A stretch of DNA of 64,000 bases from DATBVX01 sp963696675 (lineage in GTDB: Bacteria > Pseudomonadota > Gammaproteobacteria > Steroidobacterales > Steroidobacteraceae), in the NCBI GenBank assembly GCA_963696675.1, contig CAVOLM010000069.1:124001-188000 (forward strand), given 5' to 3'. Below, piece after piece: positions 1 to 8,930 of the stretch (position 1 is the stretch's first letter; every line of letters begins with the position of its first letter). A model generated the notes under the pieces. It saw only the letters and a list, made by a program, of their open reading frames with translations, was not told where the DNA came from and made no database searches. The position numbers were made by a program, and so were the translations under genes.

Positions 1-1230
1 CTGCTACGGTCGAGAACATCCTGCAATTCCCCGCTGCGTTTGGCTCCGCAGCGACCACCGTCACGCTGGAACGCAACTACCGCTCTACTCAACCGATTCT
101 CGATGCCGCCAATGCCCTGATCAGCGAAGCCGCCCGCCAGCACCGCAAGGTACTGCAAGCCGAGCGCGGCGGTGGCGAGAAGCCTGCGTTGATCAGCGTC
201 CAGGATCTCAGGCAGCAGGCTGAGCACGTCGTGGCGCGGATTCTCGCCAATCGCGAAGCGGGGCTGCTGTTACGGCGCCAGGCGGTACTGTTTCGCAGCT
301 CCCACGACAGCGATCTGCTCGAGATCGAGCTCACGCGTCACAACGTTCCCTTCGTGAAGTATGGCGGCCTCAAGTTTCTCGAGGCGGCGCACGTCAAGGA
401 CCTGCTGTCGATCCTGCGCTGGGCGGACAATCCGCGTAACGAGATCGCGGCCTTTCGCGTTCTGCAGCTCATGGACGGTGTCGGTCCGGCGAACGCGCGT
501 CGCAGTCTCGATGCCCTGGCGCGCGCGGGATTTGAGATGCGTACGCTGCGCGAGGTCGAGATCCCCGTGGCAGCCGTCTGTGCAGTGGAATGCACTGGCC
601 GACCTGCTCGAGTCGCTCGGCAATCCTGCAGCGCCGTGGCCCGGGCAGACGCGCCAGGCACGCGAGTGGTACACGCCCTTGCTCGAGCAGCACTACGAAT
701 CGGCAACGGTGCGCGCCGCGGACCTCGAGCAACTCGAGCAACTTTCCTCGCAGTACCCTTCGCGCGAGCGGTTTCTTACCGAGCTCGCCCTCGATCCGCC
801 GGAAGCTTCCGGTGATCACACCGGCCCACCGCTCATGGACGAGGACTACCTGATTCTTTCCACCGTGCATTCGGCCAAGGGCCAGGAATGGGATGCGGTG
901 TACGTGCTCAATGTCACCGACGGAAGCTTCCCGTCGGAATTCGCAGGCGGCAAGCCGGAGCAGATCGAAGAGGAGCGCCGGCTTCTGTACGTCGCGATTA
1001 CACGCGCGCGCGCGCAGCTCGAGTTGATTCATCCACTGCGCTTTCACATCACGCAGCAGCCGCGCCTCGGCGACAAGCATGTGTATGGTGCGCGCAGTCG
1101 CTTTCTCACCGACAAGGTGCTTGCATGTTTTCGCCAAGAGACTGCGCAGATCGAGGAAGCAGCCGATGCGCGTCTGCCGGCAGCGACAGTGCGCGTGGAT
1201 GCGGCTGCGCGTCTGCGAGATCTCTGGTAA
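1..1230 (+). CDS. UvrD/Rep-family ATP-dependent DNA helicase, C-terminal part (5' end outside window, frameshifted)
   Basis: Superfamily 1 helicase that unwinds DNA with ATP in repair or replication restart. The reading frame enters from before position 1. Visible motifs are the NYRST...IL.AAN block (about 78-115), LSTVHSAKGQEWDAVYV (about 855-905, motif V) and EERRLLYVAITRARAQ (about 970-1020, motif VI), followed by a short tail to the TAA at 1228-1230. The protein runs in frame 3 up to about 570 and in frame 1 from about 580 (QWNALADLLESL onward). That fits one inserted base near 555-590. Rep, PcrA and UvrD cannot be separated without the N-terminus. The domain order is normal otherwise, so the shift looks like a sequence error rather than decay. 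Confidence 0.9.
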
Positions 1231-1299
1231 GTGTTAAGCCGCGGTTCAGCCGCCGGGATTCATCGTAGTTTGAATATCGCCATCGGAGCCGCACTACAT

Positions 1300-1881
1300 A
1301 TGACACATGCCGTTCGCAGAATTGGCCTCGTTCTTTCCGTACTGGTGCTCATGCCGTTGCTCGTTTCGGCGGCCGACAAGACCGATCCGAAGAAACGCAC
1401 GACCTATAAGCAGGACGAAGTCATGACGGAAGCCGAGAACTTCTTCGGCAAGGGCGCAAAGGGAATCGCGGATGTGATCCAGAAGGCCTTCAAGGATCAG
1501 GGCGAACCGAATGCCTTCATCGCGGGCGAGGAGGCCGGTGGCGCAGTCGGCGTCGGTGTGCGCTACGGTAAGGGCACGCTCAAGTCGTATGGCGGTGGCT
1601 CACGCCCGATCTACTGGCAGGGACCGTCGATCGGTTTCGACATCGGCGGCAACGCGGCCAAGACCTTCATCCTGATCTACAACCTCAAGGACCAGCAGAA
1701 GCTGTTCCAGCGCTTCCCGGGCGTCGAGGGGAGTTTGTATTTCGTGGGAGGCGCCGGGCTCAACTACGCTCGCACCGACGGCATCACTGTCGCACCGGTA
1801 CGCCTCGGCGTGGGCTGGCGCCAGGGCGCGAGCGTGGGCTACATCCACTTCACCGAGCAGAAATCGTTCAATCCGTTTTAG
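1300..1881 (+). CDS. eipA: EipA/DUF1134 family envelope integrity protein
   Basis: Periplasmic DUF1134 protein; the Brucella member EipA supports cell-envelope integrity. The ATG at 1300 is preferred because it opens directly on a signal peptide (MTHAVRRIGLVLSVLVLMPL, cleaved near VSA-AD). The mature part carries the family's glycine-rich beta segments: GAVGVGVRYGKGTL, the W-QGPSIGFDIGGNAAK block, a SLYFVGGAGLNY stretch and a VRLGVGWRQGASVGYIHF end. The size (193 aa) is typical. The gene follows the helicase gene by 69 bp, and its TAG directly abuts the stop codon of the convergent methyltransferase gene. DUF1134 is best known from Alphaproteobacteria; this assignment rests on sequence pattern only. 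Confidence 0.8.
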   Translation: MTHAVRRIGLVLSVLVLMPLLVSAADKTDPKKRTTYKQDEVMTEAENFFGKGAKGIADVIQKAFKDQGEPNAFIAGEEAGGAVGVGVRYGKGTLKSYGGGSRPIYWQGPSIGFDIGGNAAKTFILIYNLKDQQKLFQRFPGVEGSLYFVGGAGLNYARTDGITVAPVRLGVGWRQGASVGYIHFTEQKSFNPF

Positions 1882-2733
1882 CTACTTCGGCTTCACGAAC
1901 TTCAGCGTCATCCGGTCGCTTTCGCCGATGGCCGCGTACTTGGCGCGATCCTTGTCGCCCTCGCGATATACCGGTGGCAGGGTCCAGACACCTTTCTCGT
2001 AGTCCTTGGTGTCTTTGGGATTCGCGTTGATCTCGGACTTGTCGACCAGCTTGAATCCGGCACTTTCGATCAGCTTGATCGCGACATCCTCGTTGACGTA
2101 GCCGCTCTTTGCCTTGGGATCCTGCGGTACGGCGGGATTGCCGCGATGCTCGACGACACCGAGAACCCCACCCGGCTTCAGGGCCGTATACATCGCCTGG
2201 AAGGCCTTCGGCGCCCAGTCGCGCCCCATCCAGTTGTGAATGTTGCGGAAGGTGAGGACGAGATCCGCCGATCCGGGGGGCGCGATCTCGGTCGTATCGG
2301 GCCCGAATGAGGTGACGATCACCTTGCCGTAGACATCCGGGTTGGAGGCGATCTTTTGCTCGAAGGTTGTACGGGTCGCTGCGACGTTCGCGTTCGAGGC
2401 GTCCGGTGCGATCTGCGCCGCGTAGAGCTTGCCTTTGTCTTTCAGGATCGGTGCAAGCACTTCGGTGTACCAGCCACCCGCGCCTGGCCAGATCTCGACG
2501 ACGGTCATGTCCTCGCGCAGGCCGAAGAAACTCAAGGTCTGCTTGGGGTGCCGGTAAACATCGCGCGCGCGATTTGCCTCGGAGCGTTGCGGGCCCGCGA
2601 GCGCGACATCGATCGCTTTGGTGGTCGAAACATCCGTCTGCGGGAGCTTGGGGCGCGATTGAGTTGCGCAGGCCATTAACACCAGGCACCCGGCAATCAG
2701 CGCGAGAGTCGTGTTCCTTGATCTACGGGACAT
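1882..2733 (-). CDS. Putative exported class I SAM-dependent methyltransferase (lipoprotein, COG4798-like)
   Basis: Predicted methyltransferase of 283 aa with a lipoprotein-type N-terminus: a positive start, then ALIAGCLVLMAC with a lipobox cysteine near residue 22. The SAM-binding motif I is visible as VVEIWPGAGGWYTEVLAP. An acidic strand (ADLVLTFRNIHNW) and a KPGGVLGVVEH motif follow, typical of Rossmann methyltransferases. Export of such an enzyme is odd because SAM is cytoplasmic. The COG4798 group nevertheless often has these leaders, and the substrate is unknown. The gene is convergent with eipA (abutting stop codons) and is read away from the RRM gene upstream, whose terminator lies just before its start. 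Confidence 0.75.
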   Translation of the reverse strand: MSRRSRNTTLALIAGCLVLMACATQSRPKLPQTDVSTTKAIDVALAGPQRSEANRARDVYRHPKQTLSFFGLREDMTVVEIWPGAGGWYTEVLAPILKDKGKLYAAQIAPDASNANVAATRTTFEQKIASNPDVYGKVIVTSFGPDTTEIAPPGSADLVLTFRNIHNWMGRDWAPKAFQAMYTALKPGGVLGVVEHRGNPAVPQDPKAKSGYVNEDVAIKLIESAGFKLVDKSEINANPKDTKDYEKGVWTLPPVYREGDKDRAKYAAIGESDRMTLKFVKPK

Positions 2734-2750
2734 CGTTCAGTCTCCTTCGC

Positions 2751-2780
2751 AAAAAAAGAACCCCGCGCGTGGCGGGGTTC
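2751..2780 (-). terminator. Rho-independent terminator of the RRM gene
   Basis: The 9-bp perfect stem GAACCCCGC / GCGGGGTTC (2758-2766 with 2772-2780) has a 5-nt loop. On the minus strand it is followed by seven T residues (2751-2757). It lies 30 bp past the RRM stop codon and just before the start of the methyltransferase gene. Confidence 0.9.
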
Positions 2781-2810
2781 CGAAGCTTGAAACCGTGTCA
2801 GTCGAGGCTG

Positions 2811-3104
2811 TTACCAGCGACCACGTCCACCGCCGCCGCCGCCGGCGAACTTCGGTCGCGCCGGACGTTCCTGAGCCTCGTTTACGCGCAGCGGCCGGCC
2901 ACCCATCTGGAAGCCATTGAGCTGCTGAATCGCGTTTTGAGCTTCACCCGAGGCCATTTCCACGAAGCCGAAGCCCCGCGGCCGCCCGGTCTCACGGTCA
3001 TTGATCATCTTGACCGATTCCACCTTGCCATGGCGCTCGAACAGCCCACGCACCTCATCTTCCGTGGCGCTGAAAGGAAGATTCCCTACATAAATCGTCG
3101 TCAT
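2811..3104 (-). CDS. RNA-binding protein with a single RRM domain
   Basis: Small RRM (RNP-1) protein of 97 aa that binds single-stranded RNA. Both signature motifs are present: RNP-2 as IYVGNL (residues 4-9) and RNP-1 as RGFGFVEM (about 43-50). The tail is a short glycine/arginine-rich segment (GGGGGGRGRW), as in cyanobacterial and proteobacterial Rbp proteins linked to cold response. It is preceded by almost 390 bp without a gene that probably holds a long 5' leader with a strong hairpin, and it is followed by a strong terminator, so it is probably monocistronic. No specific target can be inferred. Confidence 0.92.
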   Translation of the reverse strand: MTTIYVGNLPFSATEDEVRGLFERHGKVESVKMINDRETGRPRGFGFVEMASGEAQNAIQQLNGFQMGGRPLRVNEAQERPARPKFAGGGGGGRGRW

Positions 3105-3491
3105 TCAAATTCTCACTCTGCAACGCGGCGGTCGGCTGGCCTCCCTGAGAGGACGCGTCGCCTTAGGCCGCAGTTTCAACATGCAGGTCAGGTTCGGGCA
3201 ACGTGCATCGGCAAGAGACACGGATGCCCGGACCAAGGCCTGCGCCTTGGTCGTGCACAAATCAACTTGAGCTGGGTGAAGGGCGAGAAGCCTTGAAGAA
3301 AGAACTCACTCGAAACGCCCGGCGGAAGAATGATGAGGGTACGAACCGGGGCGCGAGCTTACGTGAGCCCCTGTGGGTTGGCAAATCAGGAAAGCCCCTA
3401 ATGGCTACGAAATCATGGTTTTGCGACGCAAAACGCGTTTTCGGACGCTGGCCGGCCTCTTCTATATAGAGGGCAGAGGGGAGTCCCCCCG
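3105..3491. other. Gene-free stretch; probable promoter and long leader of the RRM gene
   Basis: No coding region is supported on either strand. The stretch includes the 9-bp hairpin at 3231-3252 and a weak inverted repeat CCTCT/AGAGG at 3456-3472 near the end of the UPF0016 gene. No canonical T-tailed terminator for the upstream speA-UPF0016 unit was found. A long 5' untranslated leader for the RRM gene is inference. Confidence 0.5.
3231..3252 (-). other. Perfect 9-bp hairpin in the RRM gene leader
   Basis: GACCAAGGC pairs exactly with GCCTTGGTC around a 4-nt loop, 127 bp upstream of the RRM start. It has no T-run, so it is not a simple terminator. It could be an RNA structure controlling translation or mRNA stability, but that is inference. 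Confidence 0.5.
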
Positions 3492-3764
3492 TCAGGCGCG
3501 CCAGAGCGTCCAGGCACCGATGAGGATGAAACCGATCCCGGCCACCCGGGTCAGCAAACGGGTGTCGACGTGCTGGGCGACGAAGCTGCCGGCGAGCACG
3601 CCGATGGCACAGGCCAGAACCAGAGCCGAGGCGGCCGCGGCGAACACCAGCACCTTCGCCTGGGGGTTCTGAGCCGAAAACAGCACGGTCGCGAGCTGGG
3701 TCTTGTCGGCGAGCTCGGCGAGAAACACGGTGCCGAAAATCGCTGCCAGGCTCTTGAGGTCCAT
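3492..3764 (-). CDS. UPF0016/TMEM165-GDT1 family membrane protein (half-size, putative Mn2+ or cation exporter)
   Basis: Inner-membrane protein of about 90 aa. The family signature is clear near residue 18: a FLAELADKTQLAT segment with the E-x-G/A-D-K-T/S motif that binds cations. Two further hydrophobic helices follow. Characterised bacterial relatives export Mn2+. Most are about 190 aa with two repeats, whereas this one carries only one repeat and would have to dimerise. The ATG at 3764 is chosen; a TTG at 3770 is also possible and would overlap the speA stop. The gene follows speA directly, so the two are probably co-transcribed. No yybP-ykoY Mn riboswitch was recognised. Confidence 0.82.
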   Translation of the reverse strand: MDLKSLAAIFGTVFLAELADKTQLATVLFSAQNPQAKVLVFAAAASALVLACAIGVLAGSFVAQHVDTRLLTRVAGIGFILIGAWTLWRA

Positions 3765-3766
3765 GT

Positions 3767-5744
3767 TCAACCGCCGCCGTCAGGCTCGAGATAGGCGTAG
3801 CCGTTGAGCTCGCCTTCATAGAAGCGCTTGAGCGCCTGGCTCTCGGTGAGTGTCAGGCGCCCTTCACGCACCGCGCGCTCGCAGTCGCGCGAGAGTTTCG
3901 GGTGCAGCTCCGCCACGTCGTACTCCATGTACTCGAGGACGTTGTTGGCGGTATCGCCCTTGACGATTTCCTCGATCCACCAGCCGCCCTCATCGTGCAG
4001 GCGGATGTGGACAACGTGCGTGTCGCCGAAGAGGTTGTGCAGGTCTCCGAGTGTTTCCTGGTACGCACCGACCAGGAATGCGGCGAGGTAGTAGTCCTCT
4101 CCGGGACGCAGCTCGTGCAACTCGAGCGTGCGCTTCACGTCGCGCGGGCTCACGAAGCGGTCGATCTTGCCGTCCGAGTCACAGGTGATATCCGCGAGCA
4201 CGCCACTGCGCGTCGGGCGCTCGTCCAGCCGATGAATCGGCATGATCGGGAACAGCTGGCCGATCGCCCAGCTGTCGGGGAGCGACTGGAAGACCGAGAA
4301 GTTGCAGAAGTAGGTGTCGCTCAGGATGGACTCGAGGCCGTCGAGCTCTTCGGGGACCACGCTCGAGCTTACGGCAGTAGTCGCGCACCTTGGCGCAGGT
4401 CGCCCAGTACAGCCGCTCCGCGAGCCCGCGAAATTCAAGGCTGAGATAGCCGAGATTGAACATCTGCAGCGCCTGCTCGCGGGCCTGCAGCGCATCGTGG
4501 TAGCACTCGACCAGGCGTCGCTCGCTCACCGTGCGATAGGCCTCGAACAAGTCATGCACCGGCTGCGGGATGTCGCTATCGCCGTTGTAGTCCTCGCTCA
4601 CCTTGCCGGCGACCCGGAACTGGTCGAGCGCCGAGTAGCCGAGCGTATTGAAGATGAGGACGCTGTGGTGCGCGGCGATCGCGCGGCCGGACTCGCTGAT
4701 GATCATGGGATGCGGGATGTCGCGCGCATCGCAGACGCTCCCGATGCGATACACCACATCGCTCGCGTATTCATTGAGCGTGTAGTTCACGGAGGACTCG
4801 TAGTTGGTGCCGCTGCCGTCGTAGTCGACGCCGAGGCCACCGCCGACATCGATGTATTGCAGCCCCGCGCCCATCAGCTTGAGCTCGGCATACACGTGCG
4901 CCAGCTCGTTGATCGAATCCTTCACGCGGCGGATGTCCTGCAGCTGACTGCCCGGGTGGCAATGCACGAGTTGCAGGCAGTCGAGCATGTCGGCTTTCTT
5001 CAGCGTTTCGAACAGCTCGAGGATCTCGGTGATGAAGAGGCCGAACTTCGATTTCTCGCCGGCTGACTCGCGCCAGCGCCCGGCGCCTTCGCTCGCCAGC
5101 TTCACGCGCACGCCCATCTTCGGCCGCACCTGGTAGCGCTCGGCGTGCTTGAGGATCAGCTGCAGCTCGGAGAAGTTCTCGACCACCGGAATGATGATGC
5201 GGCCGAGCTTGGCGGCGAGAATCACCGCCTCGATATAGCTGTCATCCTTGAAACCGTTGCAGATGATGACGCGCTCGGAATCCCCTTCGGTCATCGCCAT
5301 CACGGCCAGCAGCTCGGGCTTGGAGCCGACTTCAAGACCGAAGCCGAACTCCGCGCCGTACCGGTACACCTCTTCGACTACGAGGCGCTGCTGGTTGACC
5401 TTGATCGGAAACACCGCCGCGTAGCGATTCTTGTAGTCGTTCTCCGCGATCGCGTTCGCGAACGCGTCGTGCAGGTGGCGCAGACGGTGGGCGAGGATGT
5501 CCGAGAATCGCACCACGAGGGGCGTGCGCAGATCGCGCGCCTGCAGGCCCTCGACCACTTCGAGGAGGTCGATTTCGCGCTCCGGGCGCGTGTCCGGCCG
5601 CACCACCACGTGACCCGCCGCATTGATGCCGAAGTATCCGGAACCCCAAGCCTGCACCTGGTACAGATCGAGGGAGTCCTCGACTTTCCAGGTCTGCCCC
5701 GGCGCGGGCTTCTTGACGGCGTTGTCCACGATGACCGACTGCAC
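3767..5744 (-). CDS. speA: Biosynthetic arginine decarboxylase SpeA (single frameshift)
   Basis: PLP-dependent fold III enzyme converting arginine to agmatine, the first step of the arginine route to putrescine. The PLP-lysine region is AAVFPIKVNQQ, and HCHPGSQ, YIDVGGGLGVDYDG and SESGRA motifs match SpeA. The length (about 659 codons) matches E. coli SpeA (658). Starting from GTG at 5744 the frame runs to about 4370, where RDYCRKLER must continue as VPEELDGLESIL in another frame. One extra G near 4365-4370 explains this. The start is uncertain because no ATG exists upstream of the conserved N-terminus. The product probably feeds homospermidine synthase encoded 1.8 kb away. Confidence 0.93.
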
Positions 5745-5814
5745 CTCGGGCGGGCGCGGAAAAAGTTGCGCGCACGATAGCAAAATGTGGAGAGAAGTAA
5801 ATTGCGAACCGCTA

Positions 5815-6669
5815 TCAGTTCTCGCTTCCCGTCGCGATCGGTCGCGTGCTGTCGCGGATCCATTCGCTCCACGAACCCGGATACAGGCGCGCTCCCGCCA
5901 GCCCGGCGACCTGCAGTGCGAGCACGTCATGGCAGGCCGTGACCCCTGAGCCGCACATCGCCACCACCCGGTCGGCCGATGTGCCTGCGAGCGTCTTCGA
6001 CCAGCGCTCGCGCAAGAGGTGCGGCGGGAGAAACCGGCGCTCGGCGTCGAGATTGGACATGAACGGATGGTTGCGCGCGCCGGGCACATGTCCGGCCACC
6101 GGGTCGATGGTCTCGTTCTGGCCTGCGAAACGATCTGCGCCGCGCGCATCGACCAGCACGACGGATCGATCGGCCAGCGCGCAAATGAGCTCATCCACCG
6201 TGACGGCCTGATCCGGGCGGGGGTGCGCGACGAAGGTCGTCGACGCGATGCGCGGCTCCTCCGTTTCCAGTGCTAACCCTGCCGCGAGCCATGCCGTGAG
6301 TCCGCCGTTGAGGACCGCGACCGCTTCATGGCCGACCCAGCGCAGCATCCACCACAGGCGCGCGGCGATTGCGCCGCTGGCATCGTCGTACGCGATCACC
6401 TGCGAGCGTGCGTCGATGCCCCAATCTCCAAGCCGCCGGGCAAAGTCCTCGGGACGAGGCAAGGGATGGCGCCCGCTACTCGCCGTGACCGGGCTGGAAA
6501 GATCCTCGTTCAGATGCGCATAGCGGGCGCCCGGAATGTGGCCGGAGCGGTATTGCTCGCGGCCGGCGTCCGGTTTTGCGAGGTCGAAGCGGCAATCCAC
6601 GGTCACCCAGCGCGGATCGCCGAGATGACGCACGACCTCCGCCGGTTCAACGAGGGTGGTGAAGCTCAT
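5815..6669 (-). CDS. sseA: 3-mercaptopyruvate sulfurtransferase (two rhodanese domains)
   Basis: Transfers sulfur from 3-mercaptopyruvate to a thiophilic acceptor. It is a 284-aa protein with tandem rhodanese domains (about 8-125 and 155-280). The catalytic loop is CGSGVTAC with the active cysteine at residue 239. CGSGVT is the form typical of mercaptopyruvate enzymes, as against CRKGVT in thiosulfate sulfurtransferases. The substrate-binding HIPGAR and HVPGARN motifs are both present. It lies upstream of speA on the same strand with a 70-bp gap and is divergent from the GST gene. Confidence 0.92.
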   Translation of the reverse strand: MSFTTLVEPAEVVRHLGDPRWVTVDCRFDLAKPDAGREQYRSGHIPGARYAHLNEDLSSPVTASSGRHPLPRPEDFARRLGDWGIDARSQVIAYDDASGAIAARLWWMLRWVGHEAVAVLNGGLTAWLAAGLALETEEPRIASTTFVAHPRPDQAVTVDELICALADRSVVLVDARGADRFAGQNETIDPVAGHVPGARNHPFMSNLDAERRFLPPHLLRERWSKTLAGTSADRVVAMCGSGVTACHDVLALQVAGLAGARLYPGSWSEWIRDSTRPIATGSEN

Positions 6670-6717
6670 GCCGGGATTCTACAATCCTTGCGCTGCCGTG
6701 CTCGCGGCGCTCGAAAA

Positions 6718-7404
6718 GTGGAACAGACCTTGGCACTCGAGCTCTACTGGGGAAGCGGAAGTCCGTACTCGTGGCGCGTGATGCTCGCGCTCGAGCACAA
6801 GCGCCTGCCGTACGTCTCGCATCTGCTCGAAATGTCACGCCAGGAGCACAAGGCGCCCCACATGCTCAAGCTCAATCCCCGCGGGCAACTTCCGGTGCTC
6901 AAGGACGGGGACTACGTGTGCTTCGAGTCCCTCGCCATTCTCTACTACCTCGATCTGAAGTATCCGGATCCACCGCTCTTCGGTCGCAGCCCCGAAGAGG
7001 CGGGCACGATCATGCGCGTCATCTGCGAGTACCAGAACAACGCGGAACCGCGGCTCATGAAGATCGTGCGTGCGGTGTTCACCGGCAAGGTCAGGGAGCG
7101 CATCGAGGAGGTCACCGATGCCATGCACATCGTGGCCAACGAGGCGCGCGTCATCGAGGGACGACTGAGCAAGTCCGACTGGATCGTGGGCGAACACGTG
7201 TCGGCGCTCGATTTCGTGGTGTTTCCAGGGATCCAGTTGTTGCTGCGAGCACTCAATCGCGACGAGGCGGGGGAGCTGCGCTCGCGTTTTCTGCCGATGG
7301 AATTCAACTATCCTGCACTGGCGCGCTGGATATCACGCGTCGAAGCGCTGCCTGGCTACGAGCGCACCTATCCGCCCCACTGGCGCAACGCACCGGCCGA
7401 GTGA
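6718..7404 (+). CDS. Glutathione S-transferase family protein
   Basis: GST-fold protein of about 229 aa. The N-terminal thioredoxin-like domain begins LELYWGSGSPYSWRVMLALE and carries the cis-proline motif NPRGQLPVL and the FESLAILYYLD glutathione-binding loop. The C-terminal helical domain includes the SALDFVVFPGIQ block. The start is a GTG at 6718; a TTG at 6730 is an alternative, and there is no ATG in a suitable place. It sits head to head with sseA across about 48 bp. A role in thiol detoxification is likely but the substrate is unknown. Confidence 0.85.
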   Translation: MEQTLALELYWGSGSPYSWRVMLALEHKRLPYVSHLLEMSRQEHKAPHMLKLNPRGQLPVLKDGDYVCFESLAILYYLDLKYPDPPLFGRSPEEAGTIMRVICEYQNNAEPRLMKIVRAVFTGKVRERIEEVTDAMHIVANEARVIEGRLSKSDWIVGEHVSALDFVVFPGIQLLLRALNRDEAGELRSRFLPMEFNYPALARWISRVEALPGYERTYPPHWRNAPAE

Positions 7405-7506
7405 AGTTGCTGTGTCGTTGCGGGCCGGCGCATTTGCGCGGCGGCCATTCAACGGGCACGATGCGCTTCAAGCATCGACGGATTGGCAAACAGATGGCGA
7501 TTCATC

Positions 7507-8930
7507 ATGAGTGAACACCAGATCCATGTGGATTTCCCGGGACGAATCGTCCTCGTCGGCTTCGGCAGCATCGGGCAGGGCGTGCTGCCGCTGATCCTGC
7601 GGCACATCGGCGGTGTGAAGCCGGAGCGCATCACCATCGTCACGGCGGACGATGAGGGCCGGGCACGAAGCCGAGCAGTTCGGAATCAAGTTCGTGAACC
7701 AGCCGTTGACACGCGACAACTTCAAGCGCGTGCTCGATCCATTGGTCGGTCGCGGCGATTTCCTGCTCAACGTCTCGGTCGACGTCTCCACGCATGGCGC
7801 TGGTCAAGCTCTGCGCCGAGAAGGGCGCGCTCTACCTCGATACCTGCATCGAGCCCTGGCCGGGCGGCTACACCGACCCGACGATCCCGGTGTCCCGGCG
7901 CACCAACTACGCTTTGCGCGAAGAGGCGTTGATCGTGCGCAAGAGCAATCCGCGCGCCCCGACCGCGGTGCTCACGCATGGTGCAAATCCGGGCCTGGTC
8001 TCGCACTTCGTCAAGCAGGCGCTGCTCAATATCGCCGCGGACACCGGTGTGAAGGTCGCAACCCCGTCCTCGCGTGAGGAATGGGGCAAGCTTGCACAGA
8101 CCCTTGGCATCAAGGTGATCCACATCGCCGAGCGCGACTCGCAGATCTCGAACCGGCCCAAGCAGCCCGGTGAATTCGTCAATACCTGGTCGGTCGATGG
8201 ATTCGTGAGCGAAGGCTCACAGCCGGCCGAGCTCGGCTGGGGCACGCACGAGCGTAATTTCCCGCGCGATGGCGCGCGCCACGACTTCGGCTGCCAGGCG
8301 GCGATCTACCTCAATGTGCCGGGCGCTGCCACGCGCGTGCGCACCTGGACGCCGATCGCGGGCTATTTTCACGGCTTCCTGATCACCCACGGCGAGTCGA
8401 TTTCGATTTCCGACTATTTCACGGTGCGCGACGGCATGAGCGTGGCGTACCGGCCCACCGCGCATTACGCCTATCACCCGTGCGATAACGCGGTGCTCTC
8501 GGTGCATGAGTTCGCCGGGCGGAACTGGCGGCTGCAGGATCACAAACGCATCATGATGGGCGACATCGTTTCGGGCATCGATGAACTCGGCGTGTTGCTC
8601 GCGGGGCATAAGAAGAACGCGTACTGGTATGGCTCGCAGCTCTCGATCGACGAAGCACGGCGGCTCGCACCCTTCAACAATGCGACCAGCCTGCAGGTGA
8701 CGGTCGCGTGCCTCGCCGGCATGGTGTGGGCCATCGAGAACCCGAGCCGTGGCCTGGTCGAGCCCGACGAGATGGACTTCAAGCGCAACCTCGAGGTCTG
8801 CATGCCGTACCTCGGACCGGTGGTGGGGCAGTACACCGACTGGAATCCGCTGCACGATCGCGGTCGGTTATTCGTCGAGGATGTCGACGCCACCGATCCG
8901 TGGCAGTTCAAGAACGTTCGCGTTCTCTAA
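7507..8930 (+). CDS. hss: Homospermidine synthase (two frameshifts)
   Basis: NAD-dependent enzyme of the saccharopine dehydrogenase-like family that makes sym-homospermidine from putrescine. The N-terminal Rossmann motif IVLVGFGSIGQGVLP is in frame 1. The protein continues in frame 2 from about 7655 (HEAEQFGIKFVNQPLTRDN) and in frame 3 from about 7791 (ALVKLCAEKGALYLDT) to the TAA at 8928. Both shifts fit single-base insertions near 7650 and 7790. The family blocks LYLDTCIEPWPGGY, LTHGANPGLVSHFVKQ and HEFAGRNW are intact, and the combined length (about 474 aa) is normal. The stop codon coincides with the first bases of a long palindromic repeat element. With speA it suggests homospermidine is the main long polyamine. 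Confidence 0.92.

Noticed and set aside
189..815. Separate protein-coding ORF in a second frame near the helicase gene
   Set aside because: It is part of the helicase before a frameshift; its second half is out-of-frame shadow.
3492..3770. yybP-ykoY manganese riboswitch before the UPF0016 gene
   Set aside because: The upstream sequence is the speA coding region and no riboswitch motif was recognised.
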